The notes under the pieces were generated by a model. That model did not search any database. It had not been told where the DNA came from and worked only from the letters and a program-made list of their open reading frames with translations. The translations under genes and the position numbers were made by a program. Shown here in pieces: positions 1-11,272 of a DNA stretch of 64,000 nucleotides. This DNA is from Chinchilla lanigera. Its lineage: Eukaryota; Chordata; Mammalia; Rodentia; Chinchillidae. Location: contig NW_004955518.1 in assembly GCF_000276665.1 (NCBI RefSeq), positions 2,862,148-2,926,147 on the forward strand, in the 5' to 3' direction. Numbering within the stretch: position 1 is the first letter of the stretch; each line of letters begins with the position of its first letter.

Positions 1-35
<35 letters not shown>

Positions 36-45
36 AAACAAAAAC
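1..45. repeat. A-rich tract at window edge
   Basis: The window opens with 33 consecutive A, then an A-rich stretch. It is probably the tail of a SINE whose body lies to the left of the window. Confidence 0.6.
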
Positions 46-47
46 TC

Positions 48-216
48 AGCTGGACGTGGTGACATATGCCTATAATCCCATCTACTTTGGGAGGCTGAGG
101 CAGAAGTGTTTCAAGTTTAGGTCAGCCTGGGTGATTTAGTGAGACGCTGTCTGAAAAATTTAAAAAGCACTAGGGATGTAGCTTAAGACTCCCTGGGTCC
201 ATTTCCCAGTAACATG
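48..216 (+). repeat. Decayed B1-like + ID-like composite SINE
   Basis: The left part matches the B1 plan (AGCTGGACGTGGTG, AATCCCATC, GGGAGGCTGAGGCAG, GTCAGCCTGGG, GAGACGCTGTCT). About 10 bases after it comes a decayed tRNA-like unit (AGGGATGTAGCTTAAG, CTGGGTCCATTTCCCAG). The same B1-then-ID order recurs at 9,622, 17,633, 53,625 and 54,965, so it may be an old fused family and not a chance neighbour. Confidence 0.7.
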
Positions 217-1230
217 CACCGCTCCACACACATACCCCCAAGTATATTTGAATCAGATAAATAGTGTTTCATGAACTATTTGGAACATTCTCATACTAAA
301 AAGTTTTTTATCGTTTATCTAAAATTCAAATATAGCAGGGCACCCTGTATCTTATCTGATAATCCTCCTTAAGGGTATCTTTCGTGTGCCACACTTATGT
401 ACACTCTGCTGCAGCTTGGTTTCTGGGTGTACTAAAGACGCTCATGTATAAAATCCTCATTTCAATAGCCCGGCTGCCTAATCCTGATTTTAAATGCCCA
501 CAGTTGAAAGCCTTTCTCTCTGCTTTCCTCCCAAACCAGATTTTCATCTCCGCTGGTCATACACCTAGAGCAGATCAAGGTAAATGTACTATCCCTGGGA
601 AGGCAAAGAAGAGAAGCACATTAAAATTTTAAAAAACAATTACTCAGTTGCAATTGGAAAAAGTAGAGTAAGCAGTGCAGAAAGAGTTCATGAATTTTTT
701 ATATTGGGTTGTATCAAATTCTAGGACCTCACTTTACTGTGACTCACATTTAACAGCGCTTTAACAGGAGGTGAAACTATAAAGTGATGAAACCGATTTT
801 CATGTGTGCTGCGTGGAAATGAGGCTTGATGAGTCAACATTACTGTCGCTCTCACCTCCCACACTCAGGGTGGGTCCCTTACCCAACCCTCAGTCTGTTC
901 CTTTAATGCAGAACTGCAAATGATTTTCAGAACCACCCTGTGTCCATATAATACAGACAAAATCAGAGGGCTATTTCCTAAGGTTACTAAAATCATAAAT
1001 CGCACAGATGAGGCACACAGCTTTGCCAAATTCTTCAGAGGCAACACACACAGAGATCTATTTACCCAGGCCTTACATGAGGAATAACTTGACCTTCCCA
1101 AAGCAATGCCAGTTTTCTCTGGACTGCCGTACAAACCACAACCCAAGCCACAAAAAAATAAATGACATCTTTTAGAGTTGGTGCACATTTTGGAATACAT
1201 TTACTAGTCAGCATTGCGTCTTTGGAAAGA
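217..1230. other. Intergenic sequence without a recognised feature
   Basis: Non-coding, AT-rich sequence. The short open frames here resemble no known family and have no codon-like pattern. I see no RNA gene and no clear repeat. Confidence 0.5.
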
Positions 1231-1337
1231 ATCTATTTCTTTCTGTCTCTCTCTGTCTCTCTGTCTCTCTGTCTCTTTTTCTGACTCTGTCTCTCTCTGT
1301 CTTTCTCTCTGTCTCTCTGTCTGTCCTTTCTTCATAG
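1231..1337. repeat. Pyrimidine microsatellite (TCTCTG/TCTC)n
   Basis: About 105 bp of imperfect TCTCTG and TC repeats directly before a minus-strand B1. It could have grown from the tail of that SINE. Confidence 0.85.
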
Positions 1338-1340
1338 GTT

Positions 1341-1478
1341 TTTTGAGACTGGGTCTCACTATTAGTTCAGGCTTGCCTTGAACTCACCGTGTAGCCCAGG
1401 CATACCTAGAATTTGTGGCGATCCTCCTGCCTCACTTCCTGAGTACTGGGATTACAAACATGCACCACCATACCTGGC
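1341..1478 (-). repeat. B1-like SINE
   Basis: On the + strand it reads GAGACTGGGTCTCAC ... GTAGCCCAGGC ... GATCCTCCTGCCTCA ... ACTGGGATTACA ... ACCTGGC, the reverse complement of B1. Many substitutions suggest an older copy. Confidence 0.9.
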
Positions 1479-1539
1479 AATTTATGTATTTCTTTAAATG
1501 AAATCTTTATTCAAGTCCTCAGACACACCTTACCCCTTC

Positions 1540-1805
1540 TGTTTTGGAAACTTTGTACATGGTTCTTCCTCCTGAAACCTTTTTCCTCGCTTCCTTTAGT
1601 TAACTCCTTCAGATCTCTGCTCAAAACCTTCTCCTTAGGAAAAAGTTAACTTTCTGACCACCCCCATGACTGGATTAGGACTTGCTATTTTATACTCTGA
1701 AGTTCATTTGCCATTCCTTCTTAGGATACCCTCTATAAGGATATAGCTGTGTGGCTTTTTGAGTTAATGTCTATTACCCTGTCTTCTTTAATAATGGAAG
1801 TTTTG
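1540..1805 (-). repeat. L2-like LINE fragment
   Basis: Phrases such as CTCAAAACCTTCTCC and TTCATTTGCCATTCC in a C/T-rich context resemble the antisense of the L2 3' end found across mammals. The match is by recall and weak. Confidence 0.4.
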
Positions 1806-2257
1806 GCTGGGTTTATGCCAGCCAGAGACCACATTTCCTAGCCTCCCTGTGGGTCATATGACTAGAGTCTGGCCAATGGGATGCTTTCAACCTCTGAGCA
1901 GGGTCCTTAGAAGAACAGAATCTTGTGTTTTTACCTCTGAGAGTCATTTGTAAGATCCTCAGGAACAACTTCATTTCTATTTTTATAATCAAGCAATTTA
2001 GTTCCCAGTATGCAAGTCCATTGCTCCACATTCCCCAACCCCAGTCTCCAACCTCCAGCACAGTCAGGAAGAAAGGAAACTGGCCATGATCCAGTCTCAT
2101 GTCTCTTGGCAGTCAGTGTTGCTTAAGACCGTGAGCCCCCTACTGTTCTCACGTAAGTTACAGAGATAACAGAATCGAAGCTACAGAGCAGCCCACAGTA
2201 AGCAAGCAAATGATTTTTTTTCTGGATAACTGTTTATTTAAATTACTTTCAAGACTG
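1806..2257. other. Intergenic; possible ancient repeat
   Basis: The stretch from 1,805 to 2,150 (CTAGAGTCTGGCCAATGGGA) recalls an old medium-reiterated repeat, but I cannot name it. No gene is supported. Confidence 0.35.
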
Positions 2258-2320
2258 TCAGTACAGCTCAGTGGCATGCATGTGCTAATGTGTGAGGTCC
2301 TGTGTTCAGTCCCCATCACA
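2258..2320 (+). repeat. Decayed ID-like SINE
   Basis: ACAGCTCAGTGGCATGCATGTGC followed by GGTCCTGTGTTCAGTCCCCATCAC keeps the A- and B-box pattern of the tRNA-derived element, with many changes and no clear tail. Confidence 0.6.
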
Positions 2321-2559
2321 AGGAAGATTATTTTATGTATTACAGAAGCTTTACATAAATGTACATATGTGCCTTCGCTATCTTAGTGCAATGCTTTTCT
2401 TCTTTCTTCTCAGCTTTGTTTCCTTCCTCCTCTCCTCCTCTTCCTCCCTCCAGCGTCAAAAGCCAGATCACCAACCAAGAGCGTGTACTTCCATGTTCAG
2501 GAAAATCATTCACAGAGAAGTGGGGGTTTGTTTGTTTTTGTCATTTTTTGTTTGTTTTC

Positions 2560-3030
2560 TAAACATGAAAACATCTTTTATATGCTTTTCCATATGTTTC
2601 TTTTCTCACTTAACAATATCACATGAAAATCTCTCCAAGTCAATTGGTTTAGATTGGGGCTGGGGATTTAGCTCAGCGGCACAGTGCCTGCCTGGCAAGC
2701 GCAACATGGTGTGTTTGATTCCCGGTACCGGAACAAAACAAAACAAAACAAAAAAAACAAAACAATTGGTTTAGATTGAATTCATTTTTAGTGGATAAAT
2801 AATGAGTCATGATGTCAATATACCCGTATATTATTCAGCCATGTTCTTCGTTTTCTGCTTTTCATCACAATGAATACTGCTGCAAAAGCATCCAAGTATG
2901 TGTGTCTACATGAATTGGTGGTTTTATCTCAGTGGGATAGATTCCCAGGCATTGGTTTGCTGAGTTAAAAGACATATGAATTTTAAATTTTAATTCACAT
3001 TCTCTTCAGTCACAATTGCTTTTTTTCCTA
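2560..3030 (-). repeat. L1/HAL-type LINE fragment, split by an ID SINE
   Basis: Read on the minus strand, this resembles the late ORF2/3' part of an old mammalian L1 (compare the better copy at 59.2-60.4 kb: TGAATACTGCTGCAAAAGC, GATTCCCAGGCATTGG). It is interrupted by the ID at 2,656. Confidence 0.55.
2656..2762 (+). repeat. Young ID-like SINE with perfect 15-bp TSD
   Basis: The body starts GGGGCTGGGGATTTAGCTCA and contains the GCCTGCCTGGCAAGCGC and GATTCCCGGTACCGG blocks, then an AAAAC-rich tail. CAATTGGTTTAGATT occurs at 2,641-2,655 and again at 2,763-2,777, marking an L1-type target duplication. Confidence 0.95.
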
Positions 3031-3477
3031 GAGCCATCCTTTCTCCCTCTGAGCTCCTTATAGATCTCTTTCCCACTTCTTACCACATCCTTTCCCTGTT
3101 TTATTGTCTATATTAAAAGGCTGAAGCTTTTGTTTTAGGTGAAGTCTTATACAGTATTTGTGATAATCTATAAAAATAAAACACACATTACAAAATAAAG
3201 AAATATACATTGCTTTGAAAAACTCAATAATATGAAGCCCTTGGCCGGGTACCAAATTAAGCATGTGACTATAGGTATATAATACGATACCTATTTTTCC
3301 TCCCTCTCTGCATTTAATCAAGCAAGATATATGTTCACAAATTCCCGAGCACTATGGCAACTGAATATTATCAGTAGCAAATTATGCAACCTTTGCCAAT
3401 GTTTCCTAGGTAATTCGTTACATGAGACACTGCTTTCTTGAGGCATACTCTGCCCCCAAATCCCACTCTGAGGGTTA

Positions 3478-3620
3478 TTTATTCATTTGACAAATATCTA
3501 CAGAAGTGCTGCCATGTGCTAGGAACTGTACTGCCTGGTGGGCAGAGAGTAATGACTAAGATCTGCAAGGTCCCACTCACAGAGCTTATCTTCTACCTGA
3601 TGGAAATGAGACTTTAAAAA
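3478..3620 (-). repeat. L2/MIR-like ancient repeat
   Basis: ATTCATTTGACAAATATC ... CCATGTGCTAGGAACTG ... CAGAGCTTATCTTCTA is the well-known 3' L2/MIR3 word order. Orientation is uncertain. Confidence 0.5.
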
Positions 3621-3654
3621 AACTAATTATACAATGAGCTTCTATAATTTTTGT

Positions 3655-3730
3655 TTGTTTCTGTGCTGGGGATTGAACCTAGAACTTTGAGCCTGCTACA
3701 CATGCTTTACTGCTGACATACATCCCACTC
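3655..3730 (-). repeat. ID-like SINE (old)
   Basis: CTGGGGATTGAACCTAGAACTTTG ... GCTACACATGCTTTACTGC ... CATCCCACTCC is the reverse complement of a tRNA-type SINE body. Confidence 0.75.
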
Positions 3731-3734
3731 CTTA

Positions 3735-4170
3735 ATAATATTTTTTAGTTGCAGTAAAATATGCATGACATGAAACTTACACCCTAACCATTGTTAAGTG
3801 TACAATTTAGGGAATCCAGTATACTCCCACTGCTGTGGGACCATCACCAACGCTCAGTTCTCCAACTGCAGACTCTTTAGTGTACAAAACTGAAATTCTG
3901 TACTCATTAAAGAGCTATCGATTTCTCCAACCCACCATTTTACTTCCTATCTGTGAGTTGGCCTACTCTGGGTACCTCACTGAAGCAGAATTTAAAAAAG
4001 AAGTATGTGGCCTGTTTCACTCAGTGTAATGTGCTCGAAGTTCATCTATGCTGCAGCATGTCACAAGTGCCTTCCTTTTTAATGTTAAATATTATCTCAT
4101 AAGCATATGCCATATTTTCTTTATCCATTCATCTATCAATGGACACTTGGGTTGCTTCTACCAAATGATG
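3735..4170 (-). repeat. L1 3' end fragment
   Basis: Contains the antisense of the old-L1 3' region: AAATATGCATGACATGAAAC, AAGTGTACAATTTAG, GACCATCACCAACG, TTCATCTATGCTGCAGCATG, ATTCATCTATCAATGGACA. The 64-residue open frame at 3,835 lies inside it and is not a gene. Confidence 0.7.
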
Positions 4171-4204
4171 TTTTAAATGTGTGTATGTGTATGTGTGCAC
4201 ATGT

Positions 4205-4285
4205 GCACATGCATGCTATACTGAGGCTCAAACCCAGGGCCTTGCATATGCTAGACAAGCACTCTACAGCTGAATTATAGCCTTA
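4205..4285 (-). repeat. ID-like SINE (old) after a short (TG)n
   Basis: TACTGAGGCTCAAACCCAGGGCCTTGCATATGCTAGACAAGCACTCTACAGCTGAATTATAGCC in overlapping pieces gives the antisense tRNA-SINE pattern. A short TGTG run precedes it. Confidence 0.7.
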
Positions 4286-4289
4286 TTTT

Positions 4290-5180
4290 TTCTTTTTATC
4301 TTAAAGAAGTTTACACTTCTACAGTAGACTTATGGGGCCAGCAAAGACTAACAAATTATTTCTCCCACATAACTTTACATATTCACGAAGAACATATATA
4401 TATTTCTAACATTCTTAGTCCCTGACAGTCTCATGCCTCTTCTCTCCTGAAATATTGTCACTGTTGCTGTTACATAAAAAAGTTTCCAGCAATACCCCTT
4501 TGTAATAACACTTGGTTCCCAAGTATTAATATTAGTGAGATGCCCGAAGCTCCTTGTAGCTCTCATCATTTTCTATCTTTACATTGAGAATTCTCTAAAT
4601 GTTTTAAGGTACCATCTTGATTTTTGCAACATATCTGCTAAACATCTGAACATCGTTTATGTAACATAGATCTATGCACTCACATATTTTCCCCCATAGT
4701 ATTCATATTCACACCTAACACTCCATCTTTCACCAAAAAAAATCACCATATTGAGAAGCAAATAAAGGCAAGATATTTTCCCATATCATTAATTACTTTG
4801 TTTTGAAGCAGAGCAGGTATTTTTCCTCTTTTCCTTTGTAACAGCCACCATGGCTGCCAGCTGGGACTCCTGGGGCTTCAAGAACACTCATCAACAGAAT
4901 AAGCTTCATTCTTTTTAAGGAAAAAAGACTAAATTGAAGTTAAGCTCAGATATTTTCCCCTGGCTAGAATAGGCACAAAAGGTGATTAATTTCTCAATTT
5001 TCTTCAATTACTATAATTTTAGGAGATTTTTTATTGAAACATAAACAAATTATAATTTCACTCTTTAACTTAAATCTATTTTTTGAACTTCAAACACCTA
5101 TATCCAATTTCCTATTGATGTCTCCTTTAAATATGTCCTGTCATGAGCATCTCAAAGTCACTAATTTTGTTATTTTATTT
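4290..5180. other. Intergenic, no recognised feature
   Basis: AT-rich sequence without a repeat family or gene that I can name. Confidence 0.5.
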
Positions 5181-5184
5181 TCAG

Positions 5185-5318
5185 AAAGGGTCTCACTATG
5201 CAGTTCGAGCTTCCTAAAACTTGCTGCATATACAGGCTGGCCTCAAACTCACAATCCTCCTGCCTCACCTTCTTGAGTGCTGGGATTTCAGATATGCCCC
5301 ACAGTGTCCAGACTTGAT
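5185..5318 (-). repeat. B1-like SINE (diverged)
   Basis: AAGGGTCTCACTATGCAG ... AGGCTGGCCTCAAACTCAC ... TCCTCCTGCCTCACC ... GAGTGCTGGGATTTCAG. The middle is altered, so it is an older copy. Confidence 0.85.
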
Positions 5319-5419
5319 TTTTCTCTTCAAATCTGCTTTTCCACTAATCGTCCCATGTTGATAAATATGTTCATTATCCACCCAGTTGCTAGATTTCTAA
5401 ATACAGGAAGGTTTTCCCA

Positions 5420-5585
5420 CACTTGTCCTGTTCAGAGTGCTCTTTTCTCCTTTCCTGCCCTGTGACTTCTGCCATCTTCAGCTTAAATGTCATTCCACCG
5501 AAGAGGCCTTCTTTGACCCTCTCCCAATCTAAACCACAGTCCTCAGCTTTATACTTCTCCTTCAGAACATCAACTGAATTACCAT
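5420..5585 (-). repeat. L2-like LINE fragment
   Basis: CTTCAGCTTAAATGTCATTC ... GAGGCCTTCTTTGACC is a hallmark of the antisense L2 3' end. Confidence 0.6.
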
Positions 5586-5661
5586 TTATAGATGGCTAGT
5601 CATCACCACTTCTGTCACCATCATGCATAAAAAATTAACAATTCTTTTTTCTTTTCTTTTG

Positions 5662-5805
5662 GTTTTTTTGAGACAGGGTCTTGCTGTGTAGTGCAGGCTG
5701 GCCTTGAATTCACTTAAGTAGCCCAGTCTGGGTTTGGACTCATGGTGATCCTCCTGCTTCAGCCTCCCAAGTACTGGGATTCCAGCATGCACCACCACAG
5801 CAGGC
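5662..5805 (-). repeat. B1-like SINE
   Basis: GAGACAGGGTCTTGCTGTG ... CAGGCTGGCCTTGAATTCAC ... GATCCTCCTGCTTCAGCC ... ACCACCACAGCAGGC. An imperfect duplication (AAATTAACAATTC before, AGATTAACAGTTC after) flanks it. Confidence 0.92.
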
Positions 5806-6055
5806 TAAAAGATTAACAGTTCGTAACATTATCAAATATCCAGTCAATATTCAGATTTCCTCCACTGATTCATAAAAATTTTTAAGATTAAAAAAATCAT
5901 GGCAGTTGGTTGAAACAGCTTTTCAGTGTCCATCTCCCTCTCCTTATTTCTCCACACAATTTTTTAAGCGAACCATTTGTCTTATAGTTTCCCATATTAC
6001 AGATTTTTGTGTTTGCATCCCTATTGTGTTATTTTGTATATTCCTAAAGAGGACC

Positions 6056-6150
6056 CTTTCTTTAAAATATATAATTTAATTCTCATATTATATATAAATA
6101 TATAATTTAATTATATATTAATTTAATGCATAATTTAAGTGTCATATTAT
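6056..6150. repeat. AT-rich low-complexity tract
   Basis: Repeated ATATAATTTAATT words. It is not coding. Confidence 0.7.
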
Positions 6151-6209
6151 AATCATTTACTTGTTATTTTAGGACACTGTGGCTGCAATAGTAAGAACCA
6201 ACTCAAACT

Positions 6210-6480
6210 AGCTGTCTTAGTTTGGGCTGCTATTTTTTAAAAAAGAATATCCTGGGTGACTTAAGCATACATCTATTTCTCACAGGTCTTTTTTTTTTTC
6301 CTTACAGTTTAGGAGGCTGCAAACTCCAAAATCAAGAAATCCAAATCAGGCAAGGACCTGGTTTGTAGATGGCCATCTTCTCATTGTGTTCAACCTGGTA
6401 GAGAGCAGAGAGAAAGTAAGCTCTCCATATAAGGGCACTAGTGATATTATAAGCGCTCCACCCTCAGGACCTAAAGCTCT
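6210..6480 (-). repeat. MLT1-like MaLR LTR remnant
   Basis: CTGTCTTAGTTTGGGCTGCTAT ... GGAGGCTGCAAACTCC ... AAGGGCACTAGTGATATTAT ... CCACCCTCAGGACCTA reads as the reverse complement of a mammalian MLT1-type LTR. Confidence 0.6.
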
Positions 6481-6489
6481 ACCTCCTAC

Positions 6490-7400
6490 TACTAGCACAT
6501 CTGCAAAGTACTACCACACCTGAATTTGGAGAGCACAAATATTCAGTACATATAACTAGCTCAAGCAAAAATGGATCTTTTGAAGGTAACAAACCAGCCA
6601 AAGCTGCTGGCCTCCTCTCCCAGCCCAGTCCTCTCATAAGAAAACTGAATGGAAAAATTCTGTACCTTTACTAAAATTAAAAGAACTTATAATAAATAAG
6701 AAAAATGTTTGATGGCAATATACATTATAAAGAAAAAGTACATTAATTTGGAGAAATACAAGGACTATAAGGGACTTTGCCCTCCCTTCCCTCCAAGAGA
6801 GAAAGAGAAAGTAGCTGTGATCTGGCGCTGGAGGACAGGCTAGGGGAGGATGCTTTTCTTTCTCCAGGTGATTGTAGTCTAGAACTAAAGTTAGGTGATA
6901 CCAGTGTATTGGGAGGGGAAGTGGGATTCGATGCAGAGGAAGGATGTGCAATCGTATTTGTCTAAGAGGGGAGAAAATGAAGATATTAACCCCTCTGAGA
7001 AAGTGATGGAGGAAAAATAAATATAATTAAAGGTTTTAATACAATCTGCCTATTTGGAAAAGAGAGATGAATCCAATTCAATCCTGGAAAGGAGAGATGA
7101 ATCCAAAAATTGAAAAATAGAAAATATAAAATAATATGACAAAACCAGAGAGAAGTACATATAGATATTGAATTTATCAATCAGAAGACAGAGACTCTGA
7201 GTTTCTTTGTAAAAAAATTACTAAGATTACTAGTTTATAGTGTATAAACTATAAAATACAAATTTAAAACAAAAAATGATTTGGACATGTAAAACCCACA
7301 GAGATGAGAAAAGACTAAGCCATGGGAACTAAAAGACAACCAAGGCAGCAATTTTAATATTGGAAAAAAATGAATTCAAAGTTAAAGTACTATAAAGAGT
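6490..7400. other. Intergenic AT-rich sequence
   Basis: No gene is supported. A short imperfect tandem duplication at about 7,057-7,109 repeats GAGAGATGAATCCAA. The 105-residue minus frame at 6,634 has no recognisable domain. Confidence 0.5.
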
Positions 7401-7402
7401 GT

Positions 7403-7866
7403 TGTAGTCAGCTTTCTGTTGCTGTGACAACTTAAAGGAGGAAAGAATTATTTTGGCTCACAGTTGCAGAAGTTTTAGTCCATGGCCAGCTGGCTCTATT
7501 GATTTTAGTACAGAAACAAAGTATAGCAGAGGAAAAACTGCTCACCTTATGGCACTCAGGAAAGAGAAAGAGAAGAGAAAAGAGAGAAGAGAAGAGAGAG
7601 AAGAAAGAAGAGAACCAGATACAGAAGAATGGCCTGGGACAAGATATAATCCCCAAGGTCAAAGCTGCATGACTCACTCTCTTCAACTAGGCCCCACCCC
7701 CTAAGTTTCCATTACATCCCAATAAATCTATTAAAATTATGATTTCATCAATGAATTAACCTATTGTCAAAAGTAGAGCCACCACGATCTGATCATCTTT
7801 CAAAGGCCCCATCTCTGAATAGATGAGACTGGGGGTGGGGTGGGGTGTTAGATCTCAGCCATAACA
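7403..7866 (-). mobile_element. ERVL-MaLR solo LTR
   Basis: On the + strand it begins TGTAGTCAGCTTTCTGTTGC, then TTAAAGGAGGAAAG and TTGGCTCACAG, and ends GCCATAACA, the antisense of a rodent-type MaLR LTR with TG...CA ends. A purine simple repeat (AAGAGAG)n at 7,558-7,612 has expanded inside it and creates the open frames in both directions here. Confidence 0.75.
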
Positions 7867-7989
7867 AAAAGGATGTTAAATATCAAAACAAAAAATAGAT
7901 CAAGAAGATATAATGCTCCTGAACATTGTATATAGCAGTGTATATAGCAGCAGCAGCTCTGAAACAGTTTTATGTAGCATAAGGCAGAG

Positions 7990-8480
7990 ATACCTTCTGA
8001 GAAATGGATGGTTAGGCAGTTGTGTTGTTGTACAGCCATCACAGAGTGGGCTTACACAAACCTAGATGGAATCAGTCATCACCACTTGTGGTTTCTTCAT
8101 GTAGTTGAGAGAGTAAGACTGCAGCAGGCATAACAGGGTATCATCTTACAGTAAGCTTATTTTTTATAAGTGAAAGGTGTACACTGTAAAATAATGATAA
8201 AAATCTAATAGAGTAAGCACTTAAGCTGGTGAATAGTAGTACATTATGATTATCTAGTAGTATCATGTACGTAATTGTATGTACTACACTTTTCTGTGAC
8301 TGACAGCACAGTTTGTTTACATCAGTATCACCACAAATGTGAAGAATGTATTGCACTATGATGTTACGGCAGCTAAGACACCATTAAGAGAAAGGAATTT
8401 TTTACCTCTGTTATCATCTTATGAGACAATCTTAGTATCTGTCATATGTCCTTAACCCAAATGTCTGTATGTGGCACATG
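7990..8480. repeat. Probable ancient DNA-transposon repeat
   Basis: GAGAAATGGATGGTTAGGC, GGGCTTACACAAACCTAGATGG and a terminal GGCACATGACTATAC recall an old eutherian repeat with mirrored ends. I cannot name the family with certainty. Confidence 0.4.
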
Positions 8481-8689
8481 ACTATACAGAAAGCATCAAA
8501 GGACAGAATAACAGAAACAGATGAGACAGCAAATATTTCTAGATCCATGTGTGCACACATGCACGTGTGTGTGTGTGTTTGGTACTCAAGCAATCTTCTA
8601 CTGACATATATACCTCACCCCTATTTTTGGAGAGTTTTAACACATCTCTACAAACTGGCACAATGAAGGTTTTGGGGGTAATGAGAACA

Positions 8690-8950
8690 TACTAAATCAA
8701 ATTTGAACAATTTTCTGCAAATTTACTAAAATTAAAAGAACTCGCAGTCTACTGGGGGGAATAGGCAGCAAATAATATACGCTGTATTTAATGTGATAAG
8801 TACTATGGAGAAAGCAAAGCTGGGAAGGGATGTGGAGAGGAAGGAGGAGTTGCAAGTTGCAGGCAAAGCTGGGCTGAGAAGGTGTCATTTACAGGGAATA
8901 CGAAGGAGCAGAGTGAGCTTTGTGGCGCTGTCTGAGGAAGTTGGTTCCAA
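8690..8950 (+). repeat. L2-like fragment
   Basis: Purine-rich text such as GCAGTCTACTGGGGGGAATAGG, GGAAGGGATGTGGAGAGG and GTGTCATTTACAGGGAATACG resembles the sense L2 3' region. Weak. Confidence 0.4.
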
Positions 8951-9540
8951 GCAGAAAACTAAGAAAATAGATACAAAAATAACCCAATACTGCAAACAAA
9001 TGAGTTCAAGATGTCAGAAAACAAGGAACAAGTCACATCAATGAACCCAGAAGAAAGCAACCAATAAAAATAAAAGCAGAAATTAAGCAGAACATTGGCA
9101 ATAATTATATATTAGTGAACATCAATGAAACAAGTTGTTTTTAAAAAAAGAACTAGGGAACAATAGAAATAGAAGAAAAGAAACAGCTAAATCTCAGAAT
9201 AGGAAAGGAAAAATAACTACAGACATAAGAGATTTTAAAACAATAAAATAATAAGATGAGTATTTGACAAAGTAGATAAAAGAGATAAATTTCTGGGGGA
9301 AAAAAAACAGGAGCCAAGAGTTGGAGGGAGGGGCAAGGCAGGGGGAGGAAAGGAAGAAACCATAAAAAAAATTAAGGTATTTTATGAAAATGTACCAACA
9401 CCCTGCAGTGAATGTAACCATTATGTAATGCATATATGTATTAATAAAAATTTTTAAACATCGTAATTGATACAAAAATGGAAAGACATTTGAAGAGACT
9501 AATAATTTTTAAGGAATTTGATATGATTATTAACCTTGTC
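8950..9540 (+). repeat. L1 ORF2 fragment with nested younger insertion
   Basis: AACCAATAAAAATAAAAGCAGAAATTAAG and AAATAGAAGAAAAGAAAC-type text is typical decayed L1 ORF2. From about 9,291 to 9,460 a purine-rich block followed by GAATGTAACCATTATGTAATG and TATTAATAAAAA interrupts it. The same 3' end recurs at 33.1 kb. Confidence 0.6.
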
Positions 9541-9621
9541 CCAACAAAAAGAGGTCCTGCTTCAAGTCCTTTTGCTATTGAGTTTCAACATTTCCAAGGA
9601 ACTAAAAATAATAAAATTTTA

Positions 9622-9828
9622 TCCTATTTTGATACTGGAGATTGAACCCAGAGCCATTTGTGTGCTAGGCAATTGCTCTACCATTGAGCTATATCCTCAG
9701 CTTCATTTTTAAATTTTATTTTAAGATAGGGTTTTGCTAAGTTGCCCAGGCTGGTCTTGAATTTACAATTCTCCAGCCTCAGCTTCCCATGTAGCTGGGG
9801 TTTCAGGCATGCAGTACTGTGCCCGGTT
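9622..9828 (-). repeat. Composite SINE (B1-like then ID-like on minus strand)
   Basis: On the + strand an antisense ID (GATACTGGAGATTGAACCC ... GCTCTACCATTGAGC) is followed at once by an antisense B1 (TAGGGTTTTGCTAAGTTGCC ... TTTCAGGCATG ... GTGCCCGG). It is diverged and probably an old fused element. Confidence 0.8.
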
Positions 9829-9829
9829 G

Positions 9830-10930
9830 TCCAAATAAAATGTGTACTATCTGAATCCAACCACATATTACAAATGATACACTAAGAATGCTAGATGGGG
9901 AAGCTGGATTCTATCGGTGATTACTGCCTGGATGAGGATAAATGCTCAGTATTAGTTGTCTTTATGTATTATTAATGATGGTTTGAGTATAAACTGTTAC
10001 AACAATTTCAGAAAAGAATTTGATATTATCTATCAAACACTTATATCACCTCTAAAGTGGCCTTTATATTCCTCTTTATATGCCCTAAAATTATTTACTT
10101 GTGTGCAATTGTAGACACATATAAGGACATTCTTAGAAGCTTCCTTTGAAATAAGAAAAAAGAAGCAATCCAAACATCTATCAACAGGAAGATGGAGAAA
10201 TAATTCATATTATAATCACACAATGGCATGCTACTCAGAAGTGGAGGTGTGGGTAAGAAAATGAGGACCAAACCTTAAAGAAGACACATCCCACCAAGAG
10301 AGGCAATTTGCAGTCAGAGGAGCATAGTGCACTGCAAACTGCAACAAGCAGGATAGAAATGAAAAGGCAAGGGTTCATTATAAGGAACGTAGCAAAGGAA
10401 CTGAAGTGCAAGCCTGGGAAGGTTCTGAGGCTCTTCACCTTTTATCTCTGCTCCTCCATATGGATTTGTTGTCCTGTCCTATCTCCATGGACTTCTTCCT
10501 CCGCATCCTCTACAGATTCACAGTGAAGGTGGCTGGCTGCATTACACTTCTCATAGTTGCAAGTCATAGTTCTATCTACATAAAGAGCAGGTAAAAATTT
10601 AAGACTTCCACGGGTTTACAAATGGCTCAAACAAGCGCCAAACTTACATTCACACACAGGTCAAAGGATAAGGGTCTTGATTCTTACCCCTCAAATCTAT
10701 GTTTCCAAACACATTTTGTCTACGTCCCCAGCCAACACATTACATGAAGTGATTCTTCAAGGACTCAGAGGAGTTTTCCAGGTAGAGTGTCTGGACACAG
10801 GAAGCAAAGGGTTGGAAAAAAAACAAATAAACATGAGCATCCTAAATGAGGAGTAGCTGGATGCCTGGTGTGGCCACTACACAGATTTCATATTGGGCTC
10901 TCAAATGAGGGGAAGAAAAGCAGATAGATT
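9830..10930. other. Intergenic, no recognised feature
   Basis: Mixed sequence with no gene and no repeat I can name. The overlapping 60-70-residue frames at 10,235-10,594 are on both strands and not convincing. Confidence 0.5.
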
Positions 10931-10931
10931 T

Positions 10932-11186
10932 GACAGGGTCAAATTTTTTTTTTTTTTGTACTGGGGATCAAACGCATGACCTCAGGCTTGCCAAGTAAGC
11001 ACTTATGCTGCTGAGCTGGGGATTTCAGAAGGCTTGAGAAGTCAGACAGTGTGCCCCTGAGAGGGTGGTGTGTGAAACTAAAGGTGCAGTGGAGACCCCA
11101 GACTTTTGGAGAAACCAGGAACATGGGGTGTCTGAGGAAAATTTCGAGGAGGGAGCTGAAATCCCCAGCCCGACAGGGTTGAATTT
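10932..11186 (-). repeat. ID-like SINE carrying an internal 140-bp insertion
   Basis: The antisense ID runs from poly(T) at 10,944 through GTACTGGGGATCAAACGC to CTGCTGAGCT, and its last bases (AAATCCCCAGCCC) appear only at 11,158-11,170. GACAGGGTCAAATTT (10,932-10,946) and GACAGGGTTGAATTT (11,172-11,186) form the target duplication of the whole unit. The intervening segment therefore entered an existing SINE. Confidence 0.85.
11021..11155. repeat. Inverted copy (arm A) of a MaLR internal segment
   Basis: These 135 bases are the reverse complement of 12,102-12,250. By eye the only difference is a 14-base unit present once more in the other arm (tandem GTGTGAAACT). It lies inside the ID SINE described above. 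Confidence 0.9.
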
Positions 11187-11272
11187 TGAAAATAGGGAAT
11201 CTTGCGAACTGAAGGTTCTGGAGCCCAGGAGTATCACAAAATCATGCACAGTTTAGAAAAATAGACCTTACC

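Noticed and set aside
1231..1337. Repeat array as CRISPR or satellite
   Set aside because: Simple pyrimidine microsatellite without spacers; the genome is eukaryotic.
2656..2762. ID bodies as functional tRNA genes (Ala-like)
   Set aside because: They have A-rich tails, target duplications and many near-identical copies, so they are SINEs. The acceptor stem does not pair properly.
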